Below are positions 11,671-23,121 of a stretch of 64,000 nucleotides of DNA, one piece after another. Both the position numbers and the translations under genes were made by a program. Under the pieces are notes generated by a model. The model made no database searches. It saw nothing but the letters and a program-made list of their open reading frames with translations, and was not told the origin of the DNA. Within the stretch, counting starts at the first letter, position 1; the number at the start of each line of letters is the position of its first letter. This DNA comes from Bathynomus jamesi (taxonomy: Eukaryota; Arthropoda; Malacostraca; Isopoda; Cirolanidae): contig JAJOZX010009061.1 of assembly GCA_023014485.1 (NCBI GenBank), forward strand, positions 75,001-139,000. Direction: 5' to 3'.

Positions 11671-11907
11671 CAGTGGTTACCAACTCAGTTGTCACTGGGC
11701 AGATTTCAAGCCATTATAAATTTTCACCAAAAATGAAAGAAAAATTATTCTACACAGTAGTTATACGTAAATATCTCGTTTTTGGAGTGAACGTAGTCCC
11801 TTTTCTTTATCTAGTCTGTAGTTGATTTCACTTTCATTATGGGGAGGGCCGGGAAGAAATTTGGGGCCATTTAGGGTGCCGGGATAGAGAAAGATTGTCA
11901 ACCACTG
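11671..11907. mobile_element. hAT-type MITE
   Basis: It starts CAGTGGTTACCAAC and ends TTGTCAACCACTG, inverted complements over about 10 bases. CATTATAT occurs just outside both ends, but four extra bases separate it from the left terminus, so the duplication is imperfect. No coding. Confidence 0.5.
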
Positions 11908-11909
11908 CA

Positions 11910-12878
11910 TTATATTTTTAAATTTTAATTCATCTTCTTTAATGTGAATTATAGCCTCCAGCTCAACTTGTATTTCGAATAGCTAGAAAAGTTTATAATC
12001 TATTACTAGACGGTCTCAGGCCAAAGTAGACTAAAGTTAGCAGACGACCAGCCAGTTAGGGGACCAATTCGGACCTATAAACATTTGTCGATGGGAAATT
12101 TCATTGACATTTTAATAATCTAACTCTACCTAACCTAGGCGTGACCTAATTGAGCCTAACCTAGCATAACCAACACCCTAACTTAACTGCATCACACATT
12201 AAAAGAAAATGTCCTTAAAATGTCTTGTCAATGAAGTGTTATTATCCCGACGTATTCAATAATTTTTACTGGTTATGATATATTTATTCCGTAGTTATAT
12301 TTTATTTTAAAAAATGCAGTTAGGTTTAAAAAAATAAGAAATAAAAATATATAAAACTACAAGAAACGCAATAAAGCTATGTCTATATAATTTTATGTAC
12401 TCGTATATTGGTAAACAGATTAAAACATTTTTAAATTACCTTTTAGCAGTTTGAGGTATTGGACTAAGTCTGCGCACTCATCATTTGCTTTTTGTAATAG
12501 GCTTTCAGTAACGTACTCAAATGTAGTAATTATAAATATTATTTCATACGAAAATTTATGAGCGAATTTTCATACTGATATGGTCAATTCAGGGTGATAT
12601 ATTTAATATCAGACACCAACAACACCCAAGAAATTACACACCAATTAGCTACGACGCTGAAGTATGAATTACAATGCCGTTATTTTAAAAATCTAGTGAA
12701 ATAGCAACATATAGAAAAAGGTTGTAAGTTGGCAAACAGTAATGACCTTATTTTTTCTTTAATTAAAGTTAGACTGTAAACTTTTACGAAGAATGGACCT
12801 ATTCTAAATTTGTTCTTATGAAGTAGGCTTTATAGATTCCAAGCGTACAGGAAAATATATATATATATATACAGTATA
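11910..12878. other. unannotated stretch
   Basis: Several CCTAACCTAG/CCTAACCTAGC strings occur at 12125-12175. No gene found. Confidence 0.45.
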
Positions 12879-12880
12879 TA

Positions 12881-13452
12881 CAGGGTGTCCGAGAATTATC
12901 TGTACAATTTTTGGCTGTTATTAAAAGTCAACCATGAAGTGTAGAAATTTCAGTGTTATCCCATTTTACAGAGAATCTCATTAAGTTTTTTCTGATACCA
13001 AGTTTTGACAAGTTTTTTAGAAATTCCAGTGTGTCCGAAAATTATCTGTACAATTTCATCTTTTAATAAAATTCTTGATAACACACGTAAAATTCTTAAA
13101 CAAGATTATTTAGAATCTGTATTTTCAAAAGTTTCTTTTATTAAAGTAACGTTGTTACAAACATTCGATATGTGCACCATCAGTGATTCGCAAAACATCC
13201 AATCGATACTCCAAATGTTGCCATGTACGCTGCAGCATATCCACATCAATTCGCTCAATAGCAGCTGTGATTCTTGCTTTTAAACCATCAATGTCTGTCA
13301 CCCGCGTACATTTCTAAAAATTTGTCAAAACGTGGTATCAGAAAAAACTTAATGATATTCTCTGTAAAATGGGAAGAAACTGGAATTTCTACACTTCATG
13401 GTTGACTTTTAATAACAGCCAAACATTGTACAGATAATTCTCGGACACCCTG
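12881..13452 (-). mobile_element. internally deleted mariner element
   Basis: A 572-bp element flanked by TA. Both ends start CAGGGTGTCCGAGAATTATC, and the inverted repeats extend about 60-90 bases. The minus-strand interior (about 13310-13150) translates to a mariner transposase C-terminus (TRVTDIDGLKARITAAIERI followed by DVDMLQRTWQHLEYRLDV). All catalytic residues are deleted, so the copy can move only with help in trans. Confidence 0.85.
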
Positions 13453-15120
13453 TATATTGTTAGAGCATACCCGTGAAATTGTATGTGATAATTACGATAA
13501 TGAGTGACTTTAAAAAGCATCAGTATTAAATTTTGGGTTAAAAACGTGGAATCTTTTTTTATCCTTGAGTGCAGTCTCCCCCCCCCCCCCACGAGCATGA
13601 CGGTAAGCTTAATGATATTATTTATAATTATTACTACCTACTTTTGAGTTACTCTAGTATAGTGTATTATTAAATATAAATTATTTGTATATTCGCTTAA
13701 TCGAATTAAGCGAAATGCCTGAAATTTTTAGGCATTACGTGAAATGGCTAGTTTCACACATTGAGTGTAACATATATTGAGTATAAGTTAATTTTTTGAG
13801 CGACAATATTAAAACCAGTAGTATAGTAGCACAATTACGAAAGTTTTTATACCAATGTAATATTATTTATTTCATTTATTTCTTATTTCATGACAATAAC
13901 CTTGGCATATTGACGCCCACAAGCGAGAAAGTATTTTGGGTGGATGGAGGAGGGAAAGGTATTCATTAAAGTAATACCATTCGTCACTGTAGTATTTCTT
14001 TAAAATAATTTTAACCCATTGATTACCAGTTAAAACTTTTATAAACAAACCGACATTACGAAAATATGGATATTGTAGTTTGCTCATATTAACTCAAAGA
14101 CACTTTTCAAATTACAATAGTGAGTGAACTAACTTGCTTCAAACTTGCTACACACCCACATAATAGTAAAAGAAGATTTTGCCTGCTACATACTTCAACT
14201 ACGTTTCACGATAATAACATCTCTCCTTTCCTTGCTCTGATTTTTTATGATTAAATGAGATGAAAAAATTTAACCAAAAAAAAAATGGCTCTTTATAAAG
14301 TATACTGCACTTTGGAAGATATTTTATGCAGTCGTTAGAGGTGATTCCTTAACTTCAAGTAAAAAAGGTAAAGAAGAATTAAAACTTTAATCCATTTTAA
14401 GGACCTTTTCCTTTAGATTTTCATTTAATTTCACCAATATTATGATTATAGTAATTAATGACAGCGTAATTATTCACTTTATATCACTTTGTATCGTTCC
14501 TACGAGTGCGGTGTCAGAGCTCCTTATACAATGAGTCACTGTTATCTCGACTTACTAACAAAATGGTTCGATCCGCTACTTTTATGCCTATCTATTTATC
14601 TATCTATCTACCTATCTGTCTATCTATTTATCAATCTGTATTGACGGTATGACAATTTATCTTAAAACAAAAAAGAAACAGCGTTCATATTGTTTAAAGT
14701 CTTTTGCTATTCTAAAAGCTTATTGAATATAACTAAGCCGCTTGTGACGATAAAATAAGCAGTATTGGGTTCTCACCAATATATATTCAAGGTTTTTTTT
14801 TTTATTCTCGTGGTTAAAACCTGGAACAAACGGGCAAGATCGACGTAAACACGTTCCCTGTAATTTGGAACAACGTGTGCAGTAATTTTAGGTTCGAGAG
14901 AGATACTGTAAAAATATTAACGATTTTAACGTTATTCTTTCTTTCATTGAAAAGGTTCGTGATTTATTTACATCTTAATTTATTTAACAAAGGAAGTGAT
15001 GTAATTTGAGAACCAGAGTTACGCTATGCTTTTCAGGTGTAATTGGGGTTTTTATGTTTTCAAAGTTTAACATCAAAGGACTCACTCTGGAAAGTCAGGG
15101 ATACCATTATTTGTTTAGCT
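13453..15120. other. unannotated AT-rich stretch
   Basis: It holds a C11 run near 13578 and a (TCTA)n-like microsatellite at 14588-14630. No gene or transposon ends recognised. Confidence 0.5.
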
Positions 15121-15125
15121 ATTTG

Positions 15126-15130
15126 TACTG

Positions 15131-15168
<38 letters not shown>
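15126..15168. repeat. (CT)n microsatellite
   Basis: A CT run of about 42 bases. Confidence 0.9.
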
Positions 15169-15322
15169 AAACAATCTTTAGTGAGCAAAGAGAAAACAAA
15201 TTTATTTGCCGAGAGTTAATAGCACGCGAATAATGGCAGGTTTGTACGTTATGGAAGGATGATGAGAATTTCTTAACATTTGCTCTGATTACGATAAACC
15301 AAATTTTTCTAACGTCTAACAT

Positions 15323-15360
15323 TCACCTTTGGCCCCTCCTTCCTGCATTAAAAAAAAAAT
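15323..15360 (+). mobile_element. Jockey-like LINE 3' end, severely truncated
   Basis: TTTGGCCCCTCCTTCCTGCA followed by an A-run is the 3' terminus of the LINE family also present at 9.8 kb, 20.3 kb, 31.0 kb and 52.0 kb. Only about 35 bases remain. Confidence 0.6.
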
Positions 15361-15660
15361 TACGCTATAGTCAACACATGGATATACGTGAAGGTGAGCA
15401 AATATATACAATATGCGATGAAATATTTATTTATTTTATAAATATTGACAACAATGATTTAAATACAAAATTTCATACACATTTGGATGATAATAATACT
15501 GAAAATAATCGTACAATGTAGGCGATTCCAAAACTGAATAAAAATCTCATTAAATTCAGCTTAATGGATGATTTAAAAGTCATCCATCAAACTACCTTCA
15601 CAAGCTATAAAATTAGGGTTAGAAATAATTGAAAGTATTTCAACACATACTGTATATATA

Positions 15661-17169
15661 CAGGGTGTTTCATAACATGTGGGACGCACTTTCAAGATGG
15701 ATTCAGGACCTGAAAACAATGAAAAAAGATTATATAAATATATGCCCGAAATCGCTTTGTTTCCGAGTTACAGCCCGTTTTCTGTTCCAGCAATTCTTTC
15801 CGCAAACTGTTTACAAACACTGCTTGCCCACAATGTTTGTGAGTGTGTACGAGACTTATTTCATGTATGGCCTTGCCGATTGTAATGTTTCGTACACTCT
15901 ATGACACGTTTCAATATCTTTGAGTGTAGAGCCATCAGTCAGTCAGAAGTGCATCGCGGTGTTTCACTGTTCGTATTCGTAACTTCTTACTTTAAATAAG
16001 TGCAGTCCAGTAAAAAAAAACCTTAAAAGTTTTTATGCTATTCAATGATAGTGTGCATTTGAAGTGAGAATGGAGGCTCATTCAAAGAGAGAAATGGCAG
16101 AAATGTGTCTTATGTATGAACAAGCGAGTTTCAGATGGTGGTAGACCAATCAGCGCCAAAACTGTTGAGTTGGAGGAGCGGGTCCTGAATCGCGTGGAGG
16201 AACATCCTGGTGTCAGCAACCGAAGGATAGCAGCAGCAAAGGGTGCAAGATACACAACTGTGTGGAGAATTTTACGGGAACAACAGCTTTACCCATATCA
16301 CATTCAGAGAGTACAAGGGCTTACTGAAGCTGATTTCCCACCACGAGAGGCTTTTTGTACTTCGTTCCCTCAACAGTGTGCTCGCGATCCTCTTTTTCTA
16401 TCCTCCGTGTTGTTTTCTGATGAGGCTGCCTTCACAAGAAATGGCGTGATCAATTTTCACGACACTCATCACTGGGCCGAAGAGAATTCGCATGCCATCA
16501 TCAGGTCAAGGCACCAACAACAATTTAGTATCAATGTATGGGCAGGACTTATTGCCGACAACTTAATCGGTCCTTTTGTTTTGCCTGGAAGATTAACAGG
16601 AGAATCCTATTCCAATTTTTTTAAGGAATGATTTAAGCAATTTACTAGATGAAGTTCCTCTTGGTGTCCGACGTCGTATGTCGTTTATGCATGATGGCGC
16701 TACGCCTCATTTTAGTCGAGTAGCCAGAGACTATTTGGATGACCATTTCCCTGATAAATGGATAGGCCGTGGAGGACCCATTGCGTGGCCTGCTCGCTCC
16801 CCAGACCTCAATCCACTCGATTTTTACCTGTGGGGTCATCTGAAATCCATCGTTTACGTGACACCCATTGACAACGTTGAAATGCTTCGCCAACGTGTAG
16901 AACAAGGATGCCAGAAAATCCGAGCAATACCTGGAATATTTGAACGCGTCAGGCATCTATGACGAGGCGTGTCCAGGCGTGTATTCAAGCGCAAGGCGGT
17001 CATTTTGAGCACTTCCTTTAAAGGTAAGGCGGATACTTGCTGGAACACATAACGGGCTGTAACTCGGAAACAAAGCGATTTCGGGCATATGTTTATATAA
17101 ACTTTTTTCATTGTTTTCAGGTTCTGAATCCATCCTGAAAGTGCATCGCACATGTTATGAAACACCCTG
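15661..17169 (+). mobile_element. mariner (DD41D spacing) with long TIRs
   Basis: A 1509-bp element flanked by TA. The inverted terminal repeats start CAGGGTGTTTCATAACATGT and extend about 125 bp with few mismatches (15661-15786 versus 17045-17169). It contains one decayed transposase gene (separate entry). Such long TIRs are unusual for mariners, which commonly have about 30 bp. Confidence 0.92.
16070..17000 (+). pseudogene. mariner transposase, DD41D-like, frameshifted
   Basis: The transposase would cut and paste the element through a DDE/D RNase-H fold. The helix-turn-helix half is damaged: a start at 16070 runs into a stop after about 24 codons. The frame from 16116 to 16631 carries a VSNRRIAAAKGARYTTVWRI helix-turn-helix and the first catalytic Asp in FSDEAAFT. 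A one-base shift near 16622 moves to the frame 16678-16962, with HDGATPHFS (second Asp) and ARSPDLNPLDFYLWG (third Asp). I count 41 residues between the second and third Asp, as described for the rosa-type DD41D group. It ends in GGHFEHFL-like sequence. Confidence 0.85.
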
Positions 17170-17276
17170 TATAGGGATTTGTCGGTATTATATACAAGCT
17201 TACCTATTAATAAAACATTTATTATAATCAAATAGTACCTCATTAAAATGGCGAGTCAAAATTTGCATTACAAATA

Positions 17277-17514
17277 CAGAGAGTTCACAAAAGTAAATAG
17301 ACACTACGATGATTGTCCCTCAAGAACAAATGTCAAAGCTCATCAATGGAGTGCCAGAACGTGTGCCAACTTTACTTAATGTAAAGGGGAAAAACAACAC
17401 GATTCTAAATATATTGATTCAATAAATGTGTCATTATTTATTGATTCTTAATATCAAATAAAAAAAAGTTTGGAAATAAAACAATGGTGCCTAATTACCT
17501 TTGTCAACACACTG
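17277..17514. mobile_element. mariner-like MITE, copy 2
   Basis: A relative of 1356-1594 in inverted internal orientation. The left end CAGAGAGTTCACAAAAGTAA pairs with TTACCTTTGTCAACACACTG at the right. TA precedes the left end; the right-hand TA appears mutated. Non-coding. Confidence 0.7.
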
Positions 17515-17820
17515 TGCATAACAATAAAACTTAGCCATAAAACAAAGCATACTGAGGCGACATAAATTAACACACACACACACACACAAAAAAAAAAGGT
17601 AACACATACAGTATTAACACATTTATAGAAGCAATTGAGTATTTATTGGATAATACTAATATAAAGATAGATGATACTAATATCACGATGGCTGATACTA
17701 TTATTAGATTGGGAAAAGGAATCAATATGGGAGGAAGTAGTGAGTACTTCGTATATAATAGATTTATATGTCATATAAAGAATTCTTATTTATGGAGAAT
17801 AGATTAAAGTGTATTTATGT
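17515..17820. other. unannotated stretch with (CA)n
   Basis: A short CA run at 17572-17588, otherwise AT-rich DNA. Confidence 0.5.
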
Positions 17821-17825
17821 ATATT

Positions 17826-18126
17826 GTGTGTGTGTGTGTGTGTGTGTGTGTATAGGTATACATGCGTGTGCGTATACATGTATGTGAGAGAAAAGAAGTG
17901 CCGATATGTGTATATAATAATAATTTTAGGAGAGCCAGAAACTGACACACCGCTCAGGCCAACAAATGCGGATATTGCGCAAACTCTCGAGTTATTATTA
18001 CAAGCACCATCGGGAACCGAACCCCTGACCTTAGTGTCAAAACTTCGCTTATAAGGAAACGGTGTTACCAATTGAGCTACGGGGCACTATCATGTGTGTG
18101 TGTGTGTGTGTACATATATTTGTGTG

Positions 18127-18178
<52 letters not shown>
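17826..18178. repeat. (GT)n microsatellites flanking a SINE
   Basis: GT runs at 17826-17852, 18094-18111 and 18125-18178 bracket the SINE at 17905-18088. Confidence 0.9.
17905..18088 (-). mobile_element. tRNA-derived SINE, family 2, copy 2
   Basis: On the minus strand the head reads GCCCCGTAGCTCAATTGGTA (A box), then GGGGTTCGGTTCCCGATGG (B box) about 40 bases on, followed by a TCAGTTTCTGGC body and an ATTATTATT tail. It matches the copy at 4260-4485. The head is close to a real tRNA 5' half, but there is no foldable acceptor or 3' half, so it is a SINE. Confidence 0.8.
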
Positions 18179-18179
<1 letters not shown>

Positions 18180-18224
18180 ACTGGTATGTGTTTATGTATG
18201 TGCGTGAGGGTGTGTAGGGAATGT

Positions 18225-18462
18225 CTGTGGTGTATGTGTGCAAATATATATGAATGTATGTATAAATTCAGCTGGGTGTATGTGTACAAATGTATATGAA
18301 TGTATGTATAAATTCAGCTGGGTGTATGTGTACAAATGTATATGAATGTATGTATAAATTCAGCTGGGTGTATGTATACAAATGTATATGAATGTATGTA
18401 TAAATTCAGCTGAGTGTATGTGTACAAATGTATATGAATGTATTTATAAATTCAGCTGTATG
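18225..18462. repeat. 46-bp minisatellite
   Basis: About five tandem units with a 46-bp period, each containing AAATTCAGCTGGGTGTATGT and ACAAATGTATATGAATG. Units differ by single bases. Confidence 0.92.
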
Positions 18463-18685
18463 TAAGAAAGATAAGAAAAATAATTTTCAGGTTTCAGTCA
18501 CAATCGCTTATATGACAGTTAATAAATAAAATTAGATTGACTTTTAAAAAATGTTTGAATGTTTGTCAGAATAAAACATAAGGGTTGTATCTGTGATCAC
18601 AATACAGTTATTTGGATGGGTTGACTGAATTATAAACGCATACATACACACACTATCAAAATCTCATTTCCCAACAAATTGTGGT
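18463..18685. other. unannotated stretch
   Basis: AT-rich DNA between the minisatellite and the LINE 3' region. Nothing recognised. Confidence 0.4.
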
Positions 18686-19865
18686 GAGAAGGCAGAAACA
18701 TCCAGGATGTAAAATACAGAATGTAATGAAGCGAAGAAAGTTAGAAACTAAAGAGTACACATCCATTGACACAGGCGTCCTAGTGGACCAGCGCTCCCCA
18801 ACATGGCAAAAGTCCACACCTGTGGTATTTCATACGCCATGCGTGGAGACACGTCCAGGTCTTGTCAAAAATGAGAGACAGGGTCCCGAACTTACAGTAC
18901 ATACTTCTAATAAGCTTCCTCCTCCATTCCAACTAACTTGCAGCCACCTCTCTTACATCACCCAGATCAAGTCCATCCTTCCTCACGCAATCATTTACTA
19001 TGCACATCCATCTTCCCGGTCTTCCTCCTCTCCTTCTACTTTCGCACTCTTAAACACTCTTTTCACAATTCTGCCATCTTACATTCTTTCCAACACTTTC
19101 CTCAGTTTTCGTTTCCACTGACTTCTGAACATCACACCGTTCCAGAAGCACATGATTTCTTAGTTTCTCAATCCGACCCACGTCACACATACTTCTTAGA
19201 TTATTCATCTCAGCTACTTTTACTCTTGACTTCTACTTTTCATGCCCTGCCAATGTTTCATACCCATACAAAAGTGTTAGTACTAACACACCTTCATGTA
19301 GACATCTCGTAGCATCCCTACACAGTCTCCACTTTCTCACAACCACTTCCAGCACACCCGCCATCTTTCATCCTTGATTCATTCTACTGTTCATTAGAAT
19401 TTCCCTTATTTTCCACAATCAATAACTTGCTCTTACTAACATTCGTTTCCAACAATCTTCTCTCGGACACCACCACAAAACTCTTAACAACCTCTTTCAT
19501 ATCACAATCACTCTGAGCAAACAGCACAACATCATCCGCATACAACAGATCTGACAGGCCTCACATATTCCCTTCGCACACCAGACTCATTGCTCTTCTT
19601 AGCAGGGGCACATTCACCTCTCATCACTCCATCCATAAACAGAATGAACAACCACGGAGACATCACGCATCCCTGACGCACGCCAATACTTACATTAAAC
19701 CATTCATTTATTTCTTTATTTACTTTCACAAATGTACTATTTCCATCATATAAACTCTTCACCGTATTCATGAGTCTACCGCCAACCTCATATATACCCA
19801 AGACCTGCCACAGTGCTTCTCTATTTACTCTTTCATACAATTTCTCAAGATCCTATGTTCTAAGG

Positions 19866-20046
19866 CCACGCTTCTCAAACTAGGGGTCGCGTAAATATTA
19901 TTGGGGGTCGCAGAAACATTTGAAAATATTATTTTTTTCATAAATATACAGTGTTAGTACCCATTGCTTTTATGACATTGAGTGAAGGTCGCGAAAAATT
20001 TGTCTGATCCAAAGGGGTCGCGAGTGAAAAAGTTTGAGAAGCCCTG
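19866..20046. mobile_element. hAT-type MITE inside the LINE
   Basis: 181 bp. The left end CCACGCTTCTCAAAC and the inverted right end CAGGGCTTCTCAAAC match at 12 of 15 bases. The flanks TTCTAAGG (19858-19865) and TTCTCAGG (20047-20054) agree at 7 of 8 bases. GGGGTCGCG words near both ends place it with ZBED/Charlie-like hAT families. Confidence 0.78.
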
Positions 20047-20289
20047 TTCTCAGGCATTCTGTTGCGTGTCCTTCTCACACCGCCAAATCCCATTATATTT
20101 ATATTTGCACTCCTCTTATCTCTTCCATCCATCAAAATCTCGAAATATTCCTTCCATCTATTCCGTAGATCCGCATCCGCTGTGAACATCCTTCCATTTT
20201 CACCCGTTACTCTCAAACGTACTTTCTTAGTTTCATTCCTGCACTTCCGCACTTCCTTTTGCAGAACAACTTTCTGTTCTTTATATAAT

Positions 20290-20410
20290 TCTCATTTATT
20301 TTTATGTAGGAAGGAGGGAGCAAGGACGAGCGCCCGCAAAAATGACCCCCCCCCCACATATATATAAGAAGGAGAGAGCCAAAATCAAGGTCTCTGAGGC
20401 CCATGATACT
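20290..20410 (-). mobile_element. Jockey-like LINE 3' end inserted in another LINE
   Basis: The minus-strand 3' junction (TCCTACATAAAAATAAAT) and the preceding CTTGCTCCC and GCGGGCGCTCG blocks match the family at 9.8 kb. The stretch AAATCAAGGTCTCTGAGG (plus strand) matches the copy at 55.5 kb. Confidence 0.65.
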
Positions 20411-20638
20411 TTTTTTTATAAATTTTGAAAAGACTGTGTAGTATGTGAAATGCATGTATTTGTAGTGAAGAATAGAGAGAGAAGTGTATTTTTGAGAGCA
20501 TGCTGGATTGCTCACAGAGTAGATGAGACACGAAAAGAGCTAAGGAGAAAAGTGACAGGAGAAAAGGGAGTTCCAGCACTCCAAGTCTCCTGCCTAACGT
20601 CCCCTCTGGAGTACTTCCTGGCAATTAGTGGCTACAGT

Positions 20639-20639
<1 letters not shown>

Positions 20640-20674
<35 letters not shown>

Positions 20675-20830
20675 ATATTTATATATATATATATATATGT
20701 ATATTTATATATATATATATATATATATAATATATCTATATATATATATAAATATATATATATATAAACTAATTAAGCTAATTAGTTTTTAAAAACTAAA
20801 CTAATTAATTAATTAAAAACTTATTAATTA
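20640..20830. repeat. long (AT)n-rich tract
   Basis: Interrupted AT repeat followed by a TTAATTAATTAAAAAC palindromic AT-rich block. Two thymine-poor Y-rich halves of the LINE lie on either side. Confidence 0.85.
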
Positions 20831-21065
20831 ATCATCCTCCCATACTAATTAATTACTCTGTTTCTTCTGCCGTACTAGTCTCTTCACACTTCTCTTGCTC
20901 TCTTGATACGCTCTCTATTTTTTAAAACTTTTTTCTCTCTCATAATTACTCCACACACACACACCAACATCCATTTGCTCCTTTTATACTCAACTCGGCA
21001 TCCTACCACGAGGGATGTTGCCCCTTCTTTCCGTCTGTTTTAACAATCCCTCTCCCCACACACAC

Positions 21066-21215
21066 TTCTTGCATTCCTTATCAGACACTCCTGATTCACA
21101 TTTCTTATCAGACACTCCTGATAACACATTCCTTATCAGACACTCCTGATTCATATTCCTTATCAGACACTCCTGATACACATTCCTTATCAGACACTCC
21201 TGATACACATTCCAC
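21066..21215. repeat. 24-26-bp minisatellite within LINE linker
   Basis: Six tandem units of CTTATCAGACACTCCTGAT plus a 5-8 base spacer. On the minus strand they translate to repeated QECLIRN in frame with the LINE linker, then switch frame. Confidence 0.88.
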
Positions 21216-21777
21216 ATTTCACTCGTATCCATTTGTTCTTCATCACTTACTCTCTTACTGTACTCCTCCTCTACCGCTCTGACCATTAACTTTTCCACTT
21301 TAATTCTTTCGTAACCACTTCTTTCCATTCTCACTCTTCCACTCTCCACACAATCTCACTTTATACAGGATTCTAATGTGGTTAGAGAGGCCCTTATTCA
21401 TACTTCTCACGAAACGTGTGTCACATACCTTTTCCAGCATTTTTCGCTTCACGAGCACATAGTTTATCAAACTTCTCTTATCATGTATATCATCTGTTCT
21501 ACACCAGATATATTTATGTACTCCCTTAGATTCAAAAAAGGATTTCGTTATACACAGCTCGCTCTTATTGCATAACTCTTTCAGTTTACACCTATTAATT
21601 ATCATTCACTTCTGGTACAACATGTTTCCCCCAAACCTCATTCATTGGACCCACTTTTTCATTCATATTTCCTATTACAGACATTTTGTAACATTCAGAC
21701 ACCCTCCTGATCACCCTATCAAGCTTTTGCCAGGAGCGTTCTTTCTCAATCTCACACTTATTATCAGACGGCGCGTA

Positions 21778-21786
21778 CACACACAC

Positions 21787-21824
<38 letters not shown>

Positions 21825-21922
21825 TGATAATGTGAATATATCACGAAAGCGCTCGGACTTTGTGTTTCCTTTTCCTTGTGGTTGTTTGCTTATTAATAAG
21901 GTCACGTGTTATTTTGTGATTC

Positions 21923-21996
<74 letters not shown>
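21778..21996. repeat. (CA)n(TA)n with short dispersed-repeat fragment
   Basis: CA repeat at 21778-21799, TA repeat to 21825, then a fragment of the dispersed family noted at 29.2 and 59.2 kb (TTCCTTTTCCTTGTGG and CACGTGTTA) at 21865-21915, then another TA repeat at 21931-21996. Confidence 0.75.
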
Positions 21997-22402
21997 CCAC
22001 GTGACCACAAAAATTGTCCCTGTTTTTAATCGCTTATTACTCAGTCATTATTGCAGCTTCACAAATGAAATAAAAAGCATTCGAAAGAGAACATTTTAAA
22101 GTTTTAATTTATTCTACATGTGTTCAAAGTGACGTCCCTGGACATTCTTACATTTCACACAACGGGAAAGGAAGTTATTTATTACATTTTCCAAAACGCT
22201 GCATTCAATGGACTGTACACTCTCTACCACCGCTTGCTTTAATTCTTCGATAGAGGATGGCTCTTGCCTGAATACTTTGTCCTTGACAAATCCCCAGAGA
22301 AAAAAGTCCAAAGGTGATAGATCGGGAGATCTTGCGGGCCAGGGAAACTGCGAGCGATGAGAAATGAATCTTTGTTCAAAAAATCTTGTTAAACATTCAC
22401 AG
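21997..22402 (-). pseudogene. mariner-like element, 3' part of transposase
   Basis: The left terminus begins CCACGTGACCACAAAAATTG next to (TA)n. The minus-strand frame 22416-22114 encodes PWPARSPDLSPLDFFLWGFV around the third catalytic Asp and ends NVQGRHFEHM with a stop. The element is cut off at about 22402, where the element C transposase fragment begins, so its other end is absent. Confidence 0.8.
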
Positions 22403-23121
22403 TACCTGTTATTCAATTTGAAGCTACTGATTATACTGATTTAATTAATTGGCAAAAATGCATTGTCACTGAACCACCTGTGACAAGACACCTGACAGAA
22501 AATGAGATTGAAGAATTCATAGAAAACAAGAGTACGCCTCCATTCGAGAAATTCCCTTGTCATACACATTACACAAGTAGTAGAAAGAATGGTAAAATTA
22601 GTGACTGAAGCATCATCAAAAGTATTTGGATTGAACGCGTGAGATGGCTTCATAAGATCAACACTTCAGTCACGTAAAAAAATGCCATCATTCGAAAGTA
22701 AAGCTGAATATAAAGTTTAAATAAAACGTTAATAGAAAAAAACATGCGCAAGGATGGGTGGTTGGGAGGGCATGGGTGGAGCTCGACACGCAGCCACCTC
22801 CTCGTGGTGAGTTCTGGATTATTTAGATCATTAATCAAAAGAACATTGATCTAAATAAACTAAGAGCTGCGTAATTCAGTAACTATTTTGGTAATTGGAA
22901 CACTTAATATAATAATAAGTAAGTTTCAGTTATTGTACTAATGCAGAATATAAGAAAATCATTATTTCACTTTTTTCGACGGCTTTGTGGCACCTGAAGA
23001 TATAATTTCGCAGGACTAATATTTATGCACAGTCATTATCTATAGCCCCCACATATTTTCCGCACTAGCCATATTTGAATTTCGAAAAAAAGTTTAAAAA
23101 CCTCATTTTCGATCCGCCCTA
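22403..23121 (+). pseudogene. TAGGG-family transposon C, 3' fragment
   Basis: The plus strand reads, with frameshifts, TDYTDLINWQKCIVTEPPVT, PPFEKFPCHTHYT, ERMVKLVTEASSKVFGLN and SRKKMPSFESKAEYKV. These align with the last 110 residues of the element A transposase, including the proposed catalytic Glu in the -T-x-x-V-E-R-like block. The right terminus, inverted, is TAGGGCGGATCGAAAATGAG (23121 leftwards), matching TAGGGTGGAKCG of A and of the palindrome. A TTGTGGCACCTGAAGATATA block near 22990 matches A's TIR. The 5' part is missing. Confidence 0.8.

Larger units (their letters stand above)
18686..21778 (-). pseudogene. LINE with AP endonuclease and RT remnants
   Basis: On the minus strand, from the high end: an AP-endonuclease segment at about 21780-21370 (YAPSDNKCEIEKERSWQKLD, SVIGNMNEKVG, ELCITKSFFE, HKYIWCRTDDIHDKRSLINY); a Lys/Glu-rich linker at 21340-20900 containing a minisatellite-expanded stretch; a RVTGENGRMFTADADLRNRW segment at about 20215; and RT blocks at 19840-19500 (YERVNREALWQVLGIYEVGG, GVRQGCVMSPWLFILFMDGV, LLYADDVVLFAQS). 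C-terminal remnants run to about 18690. The RT fingers region between about 20050 and 19850 is missing. Stops, frameshifts, a hAT MITE and a LINE 3' end interrupt it. The architecture is that of an APE-type non-LTR retrotransposon; I associate this protein style with decapod crustaceans (from memory). Confidence 0.85.

Noticed and set aside
11910..12180. Interstitial telomere block
   Set aside because: Only isolated CCTAACCTAG words, no tandem run.
17905..18088. tRNA gene on the minus strand
   Set aside because: Same reasoning: family 2 SINE with another copy at 4260-4485 and an ATT-repeat tail.
18681..19312. Plus-strand frames of 146 and 124 codons
   Set aside because: They lie antisense to the LINE. 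Their Ser/Leu/His-rich composition is the shadow of its Lys/Glu-rich coding.
20640..20770. Possible AT-rich replication origin
   Set aside because: Plain (AT)n microsatellite; nothing distinguishes it from the many others.
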